64,000 bases of DNA from CAZICM01 sp964537685 (GTDB lineage Bacteria > Myxococcota_A > Polyangia > Polyangiales > Polyangiaceae): positions 1-64,000 of the forward strand of contig CAZICM010000029.1 in NCBI GenBank assembly GCA_964537685.1. Reading direction: 5' to 3'. Within the stretch, counting starts at the first letter, position 1. The number at the start of each line of letters is the position of its first letter. A model generated the notes under the pieces. The model searched no databases. It saw only the letters and a list, made by a program, of their open reading frames with translations, and had not been told where the DNA came from. A program made the position numbers and the translations under genes. Positions 1 through 9,051 of this stretch are shown here, one piece after another.

Positions 1-114
1 CGGGCCTGAGTCCAGTGGAGGAGAGATTAAGTATGCATGAAGGAATAACGCCTTCTGGGAGGCGGGTGGCGGTGGTGAGGGCGTAGGCACCAATAAGGGA
101 AAGACCTAGGAGAC
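1..114. other. Window edge, no gene seen
   Basis: This short stretch lies downstream of the stop codon of the FAD oxidoreductase (minus strand). I see no convincing coding frame, terminator hairpin or RNA gene in it. Confidence 0.5.
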
Positions 115-1269
115 CTATTTAAGCCGTTCCTGCGCTCCAAACGATCGTTTTGGCGACAAAGCGGAAAGAATAATATCATCCCCGGGCACCAAGGCATTGC
201 GCACCATCCTCGATAAAAGCTCGCCCAGCCCAGGCCCAAGCATAAATCCCTGCCCGCACATCCCCGCCGCGATGAACAACCCCTCAATTTGATCGCAAAA
301 CCCTACAATGGGCGACCCATCCGGTGTCATTGGATATAAACCCCGCCATGTCCGGCGAACCCGCAATCCAGCCAGCCTCGGCATCAGCGCCACCAAACGC
401 CTCGCCACCGTGGGCAAAAAGCCGCTCGTCTCCTGCAATTGATCGCCCCACAATAGCGGCGAAGGCGTCATACAAAAAATAATCTGTCCCGATCGGTGCT
501 GAAAAAAATACACATTCGCCGAGCCGGGCCCAGGCCGTATGTCCACCACCAGCGGATTGAGAAAGGGCAATACAGCCTCCGTAATTCCTGCCTCGTGCAT
601 ATCCGGTTTCACCGGGAGCTCAATGCCCGCGCTCATTGCGATCGGATTGGCAAATGAACCCGCCGCATTGATGACCACCGGCGCTTCCACCACTCCGGCC
701 GATGTGCGCACGCCCCGAATGCGTCCCGCTTCCACATGAAGACTCAGGACACGCTCATCAAATTGAAAAACAGCACCATGCTTTTGGGCCTGCTCATAAA
801 AAGAATGCAGCGTCAGAAGCGGAGAACAATGCCCGTCGTCCGGCGAATAGGTGCCGCCCAGCAAATTCTCCGTGCATAAATCGGGCACCACCGAAAGCAA
901 TTCAGGCGTATCCAACCAGCGGATATTCAGGCCCAATTTTGTTTGCACTGAAATCAGGTTTTTAAGCGTGGCCGCATCTTGTTCGCGATAGGCCGTAAAT
1001 ACATAACCGCCTTTAAACCATTCGATATCGTCGCCCGTTTGCTCCTGCCAGCCCGACAGCATTTCAATCGAACGCAAACACAGCCGAATCTTCGCCGGAT
1101 CGGAATGAGTAGCCCGCACCCCGCCAATCGCCGCCTTGTTCGAGCCTTGCCCAACGCTCTTCTGCGCATCGAGCACCAGCGTCCGCACTCCGTCCCTGGC
1201 CAGCGCGTAGGCCGCCGCTGTTCCAATACTGCCGGCACCGATCACAATAACATCAAAATGCTCACGCAT
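115..1269 (-). CDS. FAD-dependent amino-acid oxidase/dehydrogenase, beta subunit (DAO family)
   Basis: The 384-residue protein opens with a Rossmann FAD-binding motif (VIGAGSIGTAAAYALA, residues about 10-25). It keeps the DadA/sarcosine-oxidase-beta pattern to the C-terminus, including a second FAD-contact region near residue 330 (GLFIAAGMCGQGFMLGP). The family oxidises secondary or D-amino acids and opines, passing electrons to a flavin/iron-sulfur partner. The upstream gene on the same strand encodes such a partner and overlaps it by 8 bases, so the two are probably co-translated and form one complex. The layout is like HcnBC, opine oxidase or hydroxyproline dehydrogenase; the substrate cannot be told from sequence. 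Family is sure, substrate unknown. Confidence 0.88.
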   Translation of the reverse strand: MREHFDVIVIGAGSIGTAAAYALARDGVRTLVLDAQKSVGQGSNKAAIGGVRATHSDPAKIRLCLRSIEMLSGWQEQTGDDIEWFKGGYVFTAYREQDAATLKNLISVQTKLGLNIRWLDTPELLSVVPDLCTENLLGGTYSPDDGHCSPLLTLHSFYEQAQKHGAVFQFDERVLSLHVEAGRIRGVRTSAGVVEAPVVINAAGSFANPIAMSAGIELPVKPDMHEAGITEAVLPFLNPLVVDIRPGPGSANVYFFQHRSGQIIFCMTPSPLLWGDQLQETSGFLPTVARRLVALMPRLAGLRVRRTWRGLYPMTPDGSPIVGFCDQIEGLFIAAGMCGQGFMLGPGLGELLSRMVRNALVPGDDIILSALSPKRSFGAQERLK

Positions 1270-3427
1270 GGCCGCCCCCGCCTTCTTTGTTCATTCCCGC
1301 GAATACGGAGAGCGGCACTTCCGAAAAAGGCGAGCGCAAAGGCGGATCGCTCACCTCCCGATCGAGCACGCCCTCGTCGCGGAAAAGGCGGTGAATTAAA
1401 GACGCGCAGGTCTTCCCGCCGCAGGCTCCCATTTCCGCCCTGGTGACCGCTTTTATTTCATTGATATCGCGGAACCCTTTTTGGATAAGCGTCCGGATGG
1501 TGCTGGCACTCACGCGCTCGCAGCGGCAGACAATGGCATCATCCTCGAAATGCGGAACATAATGATCGAGTGGCTCCGCCGGCTCGTTTTGATCCCACCG
1601 CGTCCGTATTCCAGCAATACGCTTTGCAATGGATCGGGGCGCCTTTACCTTAACGGCCGCCGTTCGATCATTGGCCTTGCCCGCATGCACGGCGCTGACT
1701 TCCACATTGCCAAGCACATGGCCATCGACATCGAGCACAGTGACAGAATCTCCAATATGAACGCGATGGCTTCCCAATTCATAGGGAATTACCACAAAAG
1801 GATTTTCGGCATCCTTGCGGTAATCGACCAAGGTAATGGCCTGGCCCGGACAAATGGTCACGCATTTTTCGCAGCCGATGCAGGACGTGCCCAGCTCTTC
1901 GGCGATAAAGGTCGGCAGATGCCGAATATCGTTGGGATCGACAAAAATAGCGTGCTGAGCGCAGCTCCACCCGCAAGGATCGCAGGGGATCTCCTGAGAG
2001 CAATGAAAGACCGGAAAAGCACCGCTTTCCGAGGCGACGCTCCGCTCTTCCACCGTCGCGCCGGGCTTGGAACGAAGGATATCCATGCTGCGATGCCAAA
2101 GCGGAGGTATTTCATCCACGGGGCAGCCCAGCGATTTGGCAATGGTCAAGCCTTGTATTTTGCCTGAAAAGATAGCCGCCGAAGCTTCGGCCACATCCTC
2201 GGCGTCTCCCGCGCAGAAGACCGGGAAACCTAAATTCTTCGCCTTTGCATACAGCTCTTTGGCCGATTCCAATCCGACGGCAATCAGCACCATATCGCAT
2301 AAAAACGATTGTTCTGTTCCAGCAATCGGATGAAATGATTTGTCGAGCTCTGCAATGGTTACGGATTCCACGCATTCATGGCCATTAGCACTAACGATTG
2401 TGTGGGAAGTCCAAATGGGCACGCCCGCCCTCAGCAATTTATCTTTATGAACTTTATAGCCTCCGCATTCGGGGAGCGCCTCGCAAAGCCCAACCACGGG
2501 GATGCCCGCTTGAAGCGCATGATAGGCCGCGATCAATCCAACATTGCCTCCGCCGACGACAAATAAACGGGAAGCCGGCTTGATTAAATCGCGGTTGACC
2601 AGCGTTTGAAATGCCCCGGCACCAATAACACCTGGCAATGTATTGCCCTTAAATACAATCGATTTTTCCCTTGCGCCCGCCGCCACCAAAAGAGCCTTGG
2701 GTTTTACCAATACATAAGATTCATTGCCCAAATCGTCCGTGCGTACAATGCCCACCCATCCATCGCTGAATACAGCCGCCGCCGTGCTTTGGCTCCACAC
2801 GCTAATCTTGGGTTCCGCATGCACGGAATCGGCTAGTTTTGCCGCGATATCCATGCCCCGCACGCCCGCGTAAACGGCATTGGCCGAACCAAAGAATCGG
2901 TGCGGCTGAAGCACAAGCTTCCCGCCGAGTTTAGGCTTATCATCCACCAAAATGCATTCAATACCATGTTTTGCCAATTCGATGGCCGCAGACATCCCCG
3001 CAGGGCCGCCGCCCACGATTAAAACAGGGGTTTCAATTTGCTGAGGCGCTTCTGTTATTGGAACATGCGCGCTGTCTTTAGGCTGCGGCAATGGAGCCAA
3101 TCCATCGGCGGGCATAATCGCCATTCCATTGCGCAGCCGCCGCGTACAGGCTTTGGTGGCAATTCCGCCGACCAACACCATGCATTGGGCGCATTGGCCA
3201 TTTGCGCAAAACAAGCCCTGAGGAGCCCCATCTTTTGCATGATGCCCAAATACCCGCACGCCATTGGCCATTAGCGCCGAAGAAATCATTTCACCGTCCC
3301 GCCCCTCCATGGGCTGCCCCTTCCACGAAAATGAAATCGGGGCTTTTTGGGGAATTGAAAGCACAGGGTGGCTTGTAATCCGGTATTGGCTCATGGCTGC
3401 GAATTGAATGGGCTGCGCGGTTTCCAA
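1262..3427 (-). CDS. FAD/iron-sulfur dehydrogenase alpha subunit (2Fe-2S, FAD/NAD, 4Fe-4S, BFD-like domains)
   Basis: Four modules are visible in 721 residues. First is an N-terminal 2Fe-2S domain of the HcnA/SoxA type (CANGQCAQC near residue 75). Second is a pyridine-nucleotide-disulfide oxidoreductase core with GGGPAGMSAA (about 139) and GGGNVGL (about 293). Third is a ferredoxin-like 4Fe-4S motif (CIGCEKCVTICP, about 515-526). Fourth is a C-terminal BFD-like 2Fe-2S domain (CRC near 634 and CGGKTC near 667). Fusing all of these is longer than HcnB-type subunits. It should relay electrons from the DAO subunit downstream to an acceptor. The listed start is TTG with a GAGG some 11 bases upstream; an in-frame ATG at 3394 is an alternative but has no clear ribosome site. 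Confidence 0.88.
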   Translation of the reverse strand: METAQPIQFAAMSQYRITSHPVLSIPQKAPISFSWKGQPMEGRDGEMISSALMANGVRVFGHHAKDGAPQGLFCANGQCAQCMVLVGGIATKACTRRLRNGMAIMPADGLAPLPQPKDSAHVPITEAPQQIETPVLIVGGGPAGMSAAIELAKHGIECILVDDKPKLGGKLVLQPHRFFGSANAVYAGVRGMDIAAKLADSVHAEPKISVWSQSTAAAVFSDGWVGIVRTDDLGNESYVLVKPKALLVAAGAREKSIVFKGNTLPGVIGAGAFQTLVNRDLIKPASRLFVVGGGNVGLIAAYHALQAGIPVVGLCEALPECGGYKVHKDKLLRAGVPIWTSHTIVSANGHECVESVTIAELDKSFHPIAGTEQSFLCDMVLIAVGLESAKELYAKAKNLGFPVFCAGDAEDVAEASAAIFSGKIQGLTIAKSLGCPVDEIPPLWHRSMDILRSKPGATVEERSVASESGAFPVFHCSQEIPCDPCGWSCAQHAIFVDPNDIRHLPTFIAEELGTSCIGCEKCVTICPGQAITLVDYRKDAENPFVVIPYELGSHRVHIGDSVTVLDVDGHVLGNVEVSAVHAGKANDRTAAVKVKAPRSIAKRIAGIRTRWDQNEPAEPLDHYVPHFEDDAIVCRCERVSASTIRTLIQKGFRDINEIKAVTRAEMGACGGKTCASLIHRLFRDEGVLDREVSDPPLRSPFSEVPLSVFAGMNKEGGGGHA

Positions 3428-3462
3428 TGGATTGTCCGCCTCATTTAGCGTATGGGGCGGCT

Positions 3463-4806
3463 ATGCCTGACACCATTGATTGGAAACAAGCGGGCGCCGA
3501 GGCCGTAAGTCTACTGAAAGACCTGCTCCGGCTCAATACAACCAATCCGCCTGGCAATGAACGCCTGGCAGCCGATTACATCGCGGCATTGCTGACCCGC
3601 GAGGGCATTGAATTCCAAATGCTTTCCCGCGAGCCTTCCAGGGCCAATATCGTGGCCCGGATACGAGGCTCGGGAACAGAAGGGCCGCTTTTGCTGAATG
3701 GCCATCTCGATGTCGTGCCCGCGGAAGCCGCGAAATGGAAACACGACCCTTTTGGTGGTGAGGAAATCGATGGTTATATCTGGGGCCGCGGCGCGATCGA
3801 TATGAAAAATATGGTCGCGATGAGCCTGATGACGCTGATTCTTGTGAAAAGGCTAAATCTCCCATTAAAACGCGATTTAATTTTAGCCGCCGTGGCCGAT
3901 GAAGAAGCTGGCTCGCGTTATGGCGCTCTCTATTTAACGGAAGAGCATCCCGAACTTGTGCGCGCCCAATACGTTCTAAATGAAGTCGGCGGGCATACCC
4001 TGCATATGAAGGGGACGCGCTTTTATCCCATTCAAGTCTCGGAAAGAGGCATTTGCTGGTTCGAATTAAAAGCCCACGGCGATCCCGGCCATGGCTCGAT
4101 GCCACATCCCCACAATGCGGTTGTGCGCCTGGCCCGCGCTATCTCTGCCCTGGGCCGCGTGCGGATGCCCCAGCACAATACAACCGTCGTTGAAGCATTT
4201 ATCAAAAAATTGGCATCTCATATTCCCTTTCCCGAAAATAAAATATTGCCCTTGCTGCTTTCGCCCAGGCTTTCGGGCCCCGTGCTCGATTTGCTCCAAA
4301 AGCAAAATCTAGAACAGGCGATCGCATTGAATGCATTGCTTCGCAATACGGTATCTCCAACCATGCTATCCGCGGGAAGCAAAGTGAATGTCATTCCCTC
4401 TTCCGCAAGCGCTCAATTGGATGGCCGTATTTTACCGGGCCAAACCCGGGACGATTTTCTTCGTGAAGTTCAGCAAATCGTTGGAGATGATTTAAAAGTC
4501 ACCGTTCTCGAGCATCACGATGGAACAATATTCAGCGCCGACACGCCGCTATTTGACACCATTTGCCGGACATTGGAAAAGAGCGATCCGGGCTGTGTGC
4601 CCGTTCCCTATATGATTCCCGGCTTCACCGACTCCTTCGCTTATGGCAAGCTGGGCGCCATTTGTTATGGCTTTTCGCCGGTTCAATTGCCCGAGGATTT
4701 AAATTTTGCCCGCATGTATCACGGGCATAATGAGCGCATTCCAAAGGATGGGTATTTATGGGGATTGCGCGTACTCTATGATGTTGTCAGCCAATTTTGT
4801 CAATAA
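3463..4806 (+). CDS. M20-family metallopeptidase / deacylase (ArgE-DapE-CPG2 type)
   Basis: This is a di-zinc hydrolase of the M20 family. Visible motifs are the metal-binding GHLDVVP followed by GRGAIDMKNM, then the Glu-Glu pair in ADEEAGSRYGA that supplies the catalytic base and a ligand. A dimerisation lid follows, and the final histidine lies in YHGHNERI. The ATG at 3463 is preferred: it follows GGGGCGG and is where homology begins. An in-frame ATG at 3427 would overlap the divergent gene. It may release an amino acid for the divergent dehydrogenase, but that is inference from position. The exact substrate is unknown. Confidence 0.88.
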   Translation: MPDTIDWKQAGAEAVSLLKDLLRLNTTNPPGNERLAADYIAALLTREGIEFQMLSREPSRANIVARIRGSGTEGPLLLNGHLDVVPAEAAKWKHDPFGGEEIDGYIWGRGAIDMKNMVAMSLMTLILVKRLNLPLKRDLILAAVADEEAGSRYGALYLTEEHPELVRAQYVLNEVGGHTLHMKGTRFYPIQVSERGICWFELKAHGDPGHGSMPHPHNAVVRLARAISALGRVRMPQHNTTVVEAFIKKLASHIPFPENKILPLLLSPRLSGPVLDLLQKQNLEQAIALNALLRNTVSPTMLSAGSKVNVIPSSASAQLDGRILPGQTRDDFLREVQQIVGDDLKVTVLEHHDGTIFSADTPLFDTICRTLEKSDPGCVPVPYMIPGFTDSFAYGKLGAICYGFSPVQLPEDLNFARMYHGHNERIPKDGYLWGLRVLYDVVSQFCQ

Positions 4807-4819
4807 TCAACCGGTGCAA

Positions 4820-5611
4820 TCAACCGGTGACGATCGCGCGGGCGAAATCGATTCCCGTGAGCACGCCCCAAATATGCCGATCTTCGACGGCAATAATGCG
4901 GCGCGCGCTGGTCGCCGAGGCTTGAGCGGCCGCCCTGTGCATCGGCGTTTTCACATTCATACAAATCATTGCGTAATTCATTAAATCCTCGACGAGCGTA
5001 TTGGGCGGAAAACTCTTGGCCTGAAGCGCTTCGGCCTGAGTAAACACACCGACGGGCATCTCGTCTTCATCGAGCACAACCAGCCCGGAAATATGAGCCT
5101 CGTCGAGTTTATCGGCAGCCACTGCAATCGTGCTCATGCTTGAAATGGTCTGAATGGGTGTGCTCATCACTTCCGAAATAGGCCGGTGCATGCGGCTTTC
5201 AGCGATGGCGTTCATTAAATCCTTGGTGCTGATCACGCCTTTGAGTTTGTGATTTTCCTCGACGAAAACCCGGTGAATATGATGTTCAACCATCAATCCG
5301 GCCGCATCGCGCAGGCTCGCTTCGGGCGCAATCCGCACAATTTCTGTCTTCATCACCTCGCGCACGCTCTTTTGGGGCAAGTCAATCAAAGGCGAACGGC
5401 GGCCTTTTCCAAGCGCCGTTACCCGCCCCAGATGCAACAGATCGGTGCGTGAAAGAACGCCAACCAGCTTGTGATGGCCGTCGACAACAGCCAACCCCGA
5501 GAATTTGTATTCCCGCAGGATCGAATAGGCATCATCGATCGACGCGTCGGGATGAATAGAACGGACGGGCGACGACATGTATTTGGCGACAGGCGTTTTA
5601 AAGTGCGGCAT
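4820..5611 (-). CDS. Protein of four tandem CBS domains
   Basis: The 263-residue protein is built from two Bateman modules, that is four CBS repeats starting near residues 6, 70, 145 and 205. Each has the family pattern of a short VxxxM opening followed by a Gly-Val/Leu-hydrophobic strand and Asp (for example GVLSRTDLL, GVISTKDLM). There is no attached enzyme or channel, so it is a stand-alone adenine-nucleotide sensor or adaptor. The start is the ATG at 5611, preceded by AAAAGGCG; the frame stays open upstream to 5827, but that part is arginine-rich and overlaps the divergent gene. It shares a 122-base intergenic region with the TIR-kinase gene. Confidence 0.85.
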   Translation of the reverse strand: MPHFKTPVAKYMSSPVRSIHPDASIDDAYSILREYKFSGLAVVDGHHKLVGVLSRTDLLHLGRVTALGKGRRSPLIDLPQKSVREVMKTEIVRIAPEASLRDAAGLMVEHHIHRVFVEENHKLKGVISTKDLMNAIAESRMHRPISEVMSTPIQTISSMSTIAVAADKLDEAHISGLVVLDEDEMPVGVFTQAEALQAKSFPPNTLVEDLMNYAMICMNVKTPMHRAAAQASATSARRIIAVEDRHIWGVLTGIDFARAIVTG

Positions 5612-5733
5612 AAAACGCCTTTTATTGGATTTTTGAAATGAGGCAAAGAGGCATTTGAAAATGCCTCCTGTGGGCCAAAACAAATGGTCATATACTGCCT
5701 CGTCGCGACGGGCTCGTCGCACGCGGAAAGCAC
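5612..5733. promoter_or_regulatory. Divergent promoter region between CBS protein and TIR-kinase
   Basis: This 122-base gap separates two genes that diverge, so promoters for both must lie here or just inside the genes. I could not pick out a convincing -35/-10 pair by eye. Confidence 0.4.
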
Positions 5734-8310
5734 ATGCCGGCGCCTGTTTTTGTGTATGTCGCGTATTGTTCTTCCGACGAGGAAGATTTGGCGCTGTGGG
5801 CGGAGCTCGCGGAGCATTTGTCGCCATTGCGCCGGCGCGGGCTTTTAAATGATTGGCATGTGGGGCAGATGCTTGCCGGCGAGGTGCATGCCGAGATTCA
5901 CCGTGAAAAGCTCGAGAATGCGCATGTTGTGCTGCTTTTGGTGAGCGCGTCGTTTTTGGCTTCCGACGAATGCGTGGAACAGCAGATGAAGCCCGCGCTT
6001 TTAAGGGCGCTCAAAGGTGCGGCGCGGATTGTGCCCATTTTGCTGCGGGCCTGCGATTGGAAGGGCGAGGACTTCGGGGAATTCAGCGTATTGCCCCGCA
6101 ATCAAGAGCCCGTGACGAGCTGGGAAAACCGCGATGAGGCTTGGGCAGAAATTGTAAAGGCGATTCGCGATATTCTTGATGATTGTATCGCAGCCCAGAG
6201 CAAGCCGGATAAAACCAATAAGATCGAATTGGAAAAACCGTCCCGTCCCGAGCCTCATTATCCGGATCTCGCCACACAAAAGCTGAGCGAAACATTTAGG
6301 GAAGCAAACGATCGCCGGAAGAAGCTTCAATCCGCGGGTGCCGACACCAAAATCGTCGATGATGAAATCCGCACGCTCAAGCGCGCGCTGCGCGAGGGTG
6401 GTCAATTGAGGGCCGGCGATTCCCTGGGCGATGGGCGTTATTTATTGATTGAGCCCATTGGCAAGGGAGGATTTTCGATCGTATGGCGAGCCTATGACGA
6501 AGAATTGAAGCGCGATGTCGCCATTAAAGTGCTGCACACCGAACTCGCGGGCGATTCTTTAAGGCGCGACCGTTTTTTCAGGGGAGCGCGGCGGATGGTG
6601 GAGCTTGCGGGCGAAGGGGTTGTGCCCATTTTGGAGCCTGCGGGAGAAGACGGCGGATATCGCTATTTTGTGATGGAACTCATTGAAGGCGGCGATTTAA
6701 GGCGCGCCGTGCTTGGCAAGCGGGTTCAATCCGATCGGGTAATACCGCTCATTTTAAAGGTTGGGAGGGCTTTATCGAGAGCGCATGCGAAATCGCTGAT
6801 TCACAGGGATATTAAGCCGGCGAATATTCTGCTCGATAAGGATGGAAATCCCTGGCTCAGCGATTTTGATTTGGTGGCGGGCGGGGCTGATTCCACGGGA
6901 GGCACGCGCACCGATGCGGCCTTGGGGACGGTAGGTTATGCGGCGCCGGAATTATTGCTGGATGCCCAAAAGGCGGGTCCCCGGGCGGATGTGTATGGTC
7001 TTGGGATGACGGCGCTCTTTGCGCTGCACGGCTCGGAATTAAGGCAATTGGTCGTGTATGGCGTGGCAGAGGGCGTGCGCAGAATTATTGAAGGATTGGA
7101 ATGCCATTCGAAGATTAAAGAAGTATTGGCCAAAGCCGTAAGCGTCGAGCCCGAGCATCGTCAGGGAGACGCGGCCGAGTTTTGCGATGCATTACAGAAG
7201 GCATGGGAAGAGAGCCAAAAGGATGAAAGCACAGAACCAATTCAACAGGTGGTGAAGGCCGAGGCAGAAGAAATACCCAATTCGGTTGAATTGAGAGCGG
7301 CCAAAGATATTTTAGATCCGGGCGAGCCCACGATGCCGGGATTTAGAAAGACGGTTGAGCAACAGCGCGCGCAGGAAAAAGAAAAAGATAATACGGGCAA
7401 GAAAATCCCCCCAAACGGCCGGCAATTATTCGCGATAACCGGTGCGATGGCCGTTGGTCTGGGATTGGTTAGCCTGGGAGCTTATGCTTTGGGTTTTAGA
7501 CAAAGTTCAAAGGCTAATCATCCTATCGAATTGAATTCCGCTCAAATCGGAACCACCGTAAAAAATCTAAAAGCCATTATCGAAGAAATTCAAAACGCTC
7601 AAAAACCGCCTCCTCCGCCTCCGCCATGCCTCGAGGGAATGGTATTTATTTCAGGAGGCGAATTCAACTCCGGAGCCTTAAAAGGTGAGTCTGTCAATCA
7701 AAAAGCATTGCCTCCAAAAACGGTACAAATGCAATCTTTTTGTATAGACCTCTTTGAAATCTCTGTCGCTTCCTATCATGGCTGCGTTGGTGCGGGCGTA
7801 TGTTCATCCCCAGGAAATCGCCAGGTCAGCAAGGCATGCAATGAGCTGAGCGCCGAAGACCGTTTTCATCCCGTAAATTGTGTGGATTGGAAACAAGCTC
7901 AAACGTATTGCGAATGGGCAGGAAAGCGCTTACCCACCGAATTGGAATGGGAATTCGCGGCCCGGGGAACAGAAGCTCGAAAATATCCTTGGGGTAACGA
8001 AGAACCGCGGGACCAGCCTTGTTGGAATGGAATTGGAAATAGCGCGGCCGTGCTTCACCGCGAGAGCACTTGCAATTTCTTTTCTAATGACGAGGACCTG
8101 TCGGCGTTTGGCGTTAGGGATATGGGCGGAAATGTCACCGAATGGGTGCAGGATGAGGTGAAAGCGCCGGGTGTTGTGGATGGGCATATTATTCGGGGCG
8201 GCTCTTGGGCCTCCACGAAACTGCCTCAGTCCAACGAGCGGATGGCTTGGAGCGGCTCAAAAAAAGATCCATCGGTGGGGTTTCGCTGTGCGAAAGATAC
8301 GCGGAAATAA
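5734..8310 (+). CDS. TIR - Ser/Thr kinase - TM - SUMF1 (FGE-fold) fusion protein
   Basis: Domains in order over 858 residues: a TIR_2 domain (about 3-150), a charged linker, a Hanks-type kinase (about 235-490), one TM helix (about 564-588), a proline run, and a formylglycine-generating-enzyme-like fold (about 632-858) facing the periplasm. The kinase has the glycine loop GKGGFSIV, Lys265 in VAIK, HRDIKPAN (357-364) and APE, but the DFG motif reads DFD (377-379). In the TIR motif FLASDECVEQQM the usual catalytic Glu position is Gln84. The SUMF1 domain keeps PVNCVDW and GGSW but lacks the active-site Cys pair of true FGEs, so it is probably a binding module. Likely role: envelope-sensing kinase with TIR-based signalling. 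Domains are certain, function is inferred. Confidence 0.92.
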   Translation: MPAPVFVYVAYCSSDEEDLALWAELAEHLSPLRRRGLLNDWHVGQMLAGEVHAEIHREKLENAHVVLLLVSASFLASDECVEQQMKPALLRALKGAARIVPILLRACDWKGEDFGEFSVLPRNQEPVTSWENRDEAWAEIVKAIRDILDDCIAAQSKPDKTNKIELEKPSRPEPHYPDLATQKLSETFREANDRRKKLQSAGADTKIVDDEIRTLKRALREGGQLRAGDSLGDGRYLLIEPIGKGGFSIVWRAYDEELKRDVAIKVLHTELAGDSLRRDRFFRGARRMVELAGEGVVPILEPAGEDGGYRYFVMELIEGGDLRRAVLGKRVQSDRVIPLILKVGRALSRAHAKSLIHRDIKPANILLDKDGNPWLSDFDLVAGGADSTGGTRTDAALGTVGYAAPELLLDAQKAGPRADVYGLGMTALFALHGSELRQLVVYGVAEGVRRIIEGLECHSKIKEVLAKAVSVEPEHRQGDAAEFCDALQKAWEESQKDESTEPIQQVVKAEAEEIPNSVELRAAKDILDPGEPTMPGFRKTVEQQRAQEKEKDNTGKKIPPNGRQLFAITGAMAVGLGLVSLGAYALGFRQSSKANHPIELNSAQIGTTVKNLKAIIEEIQNAQKPPPPPPPCLEGMVFISGGEFNSGALKGESVNQKALPPKTVQMQSFCIDLFEISVASYHGCVGAGVCSSPGNRQVSKACNELSAEDRFHPVNCVDWKQAQTYCEWAGKRLPTELEWEFAARGTEARKYPWGNEEPRDQPCWNGIGNSAAVLHRESTCNFFSNDEDLSAFGVRDMGGNVTEWVQDEVKAPGVVDGHIIRGGSWASTKLPQSNERMAWSGSKKDPSVGFRCAKDTRK

Positions 8311-8321
8311 ATAAATAAAAC

Positions 8322-8871
8322 TTAGTCGTGAGCGGCCGAATTTAAAGCCGCTTCCAATTCGGCGATACGCTTCTGCGCGGCCAGCTTCGCCGCCCGTTCC
8401 GCTTCTTTTTCGGCGCGCTCGGCCTCTTTCGCGACGCGCTCGGCTTCTTCGCCCGTCATCCACCAGACATTCCCTTCGCGATCGTTGGCAATGCGAAGTG
8501 AACGCCCTTCGTTCACCACGAAGAGCCATGCGTTCAACAAAGGCGAATATCCAGGACCGTCGCCCGCATAGATGCGCGCAAAGCGATCGTCGTCATTGGT
8601 GCGGCGCCAAATCTGAAGCCTCACCGGGCCTCCGTAACTTTTGGAACCTGAAAGCTTTGGATCGAAAAGCGTTCCTGCCTGCGCGCACGATCCACGCGGA
8701 AAGCAGGCATTTGAGTAAGTCGCATACCAGATCGTGAGGACGGGATTCGGGCACAGGCTCCTCCGGTAGCGTCCAGTCCTCGCGGACTGAATCAACCGTG
8801 TAACGAAGCTCAATCAACTTGCCCTGCCCACTGATACAGTAGCAATAAAGCAAAGTTGATCGCCACGTCAA
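8322..8871 (-). pseudogene. Decayed Uma2-family (DUF820) endonuclease-like gene
   Basis: Two overlapping reading frames each hold one end of a myxobacterial Uma2 protein. The first frame (8871 to about 8670) reads VREDWTLPEEPVPESRPHDL, the usual N-terminal part. The second (about 8670 to 8322) reads FDPKLSGSKSYGGPVRLQ, then an AWLFVVNEGRSLRIANDREG segment and the typical Ala/Glu/Lys coiled-coil tail. The central PD-(D/E)XK core between them is missing, so an internal deletion with a frame change is the simplest explanation. Uma2 genes are common, multicopy and often decayed in this group. The 163-residue second frame could still be expressed as a fragment, which I think unlikely. Confidence 0.65.
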
Positions 8872-9051
8872 TCAAATATCAATCGATTTTATAGAAAGCA
8901 CATCCGAAGCTGCCGTTTGTCTCCGCCCGCCGCCGTCTGTTGGTATTCGTTCGGTAAGCGCCTTCTGCCTGTGTTCTTGAACAAAACAATTCAAGTCGGT
9001 TAATGTAGGCCGCGCCGATTTCAATTCACCATTTTTTCGAGAGGAATTCTC

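Noticed and set aside
115..3427. Hydrogen cyanide synthase (HcnABC)
   Set aside because: Subunit layout is similar, but the alpha chain has extra 4Fe-4S and BFD-like modules and a broad family of amino-acid dehydrogenases shares this form, so the specific name is not justified.
7600..8310. Active formylglycine-generating enzyme
   Set aside because: The fold is present but the active-site cysteine pair is absent, and no sulfatase gene is nearby.
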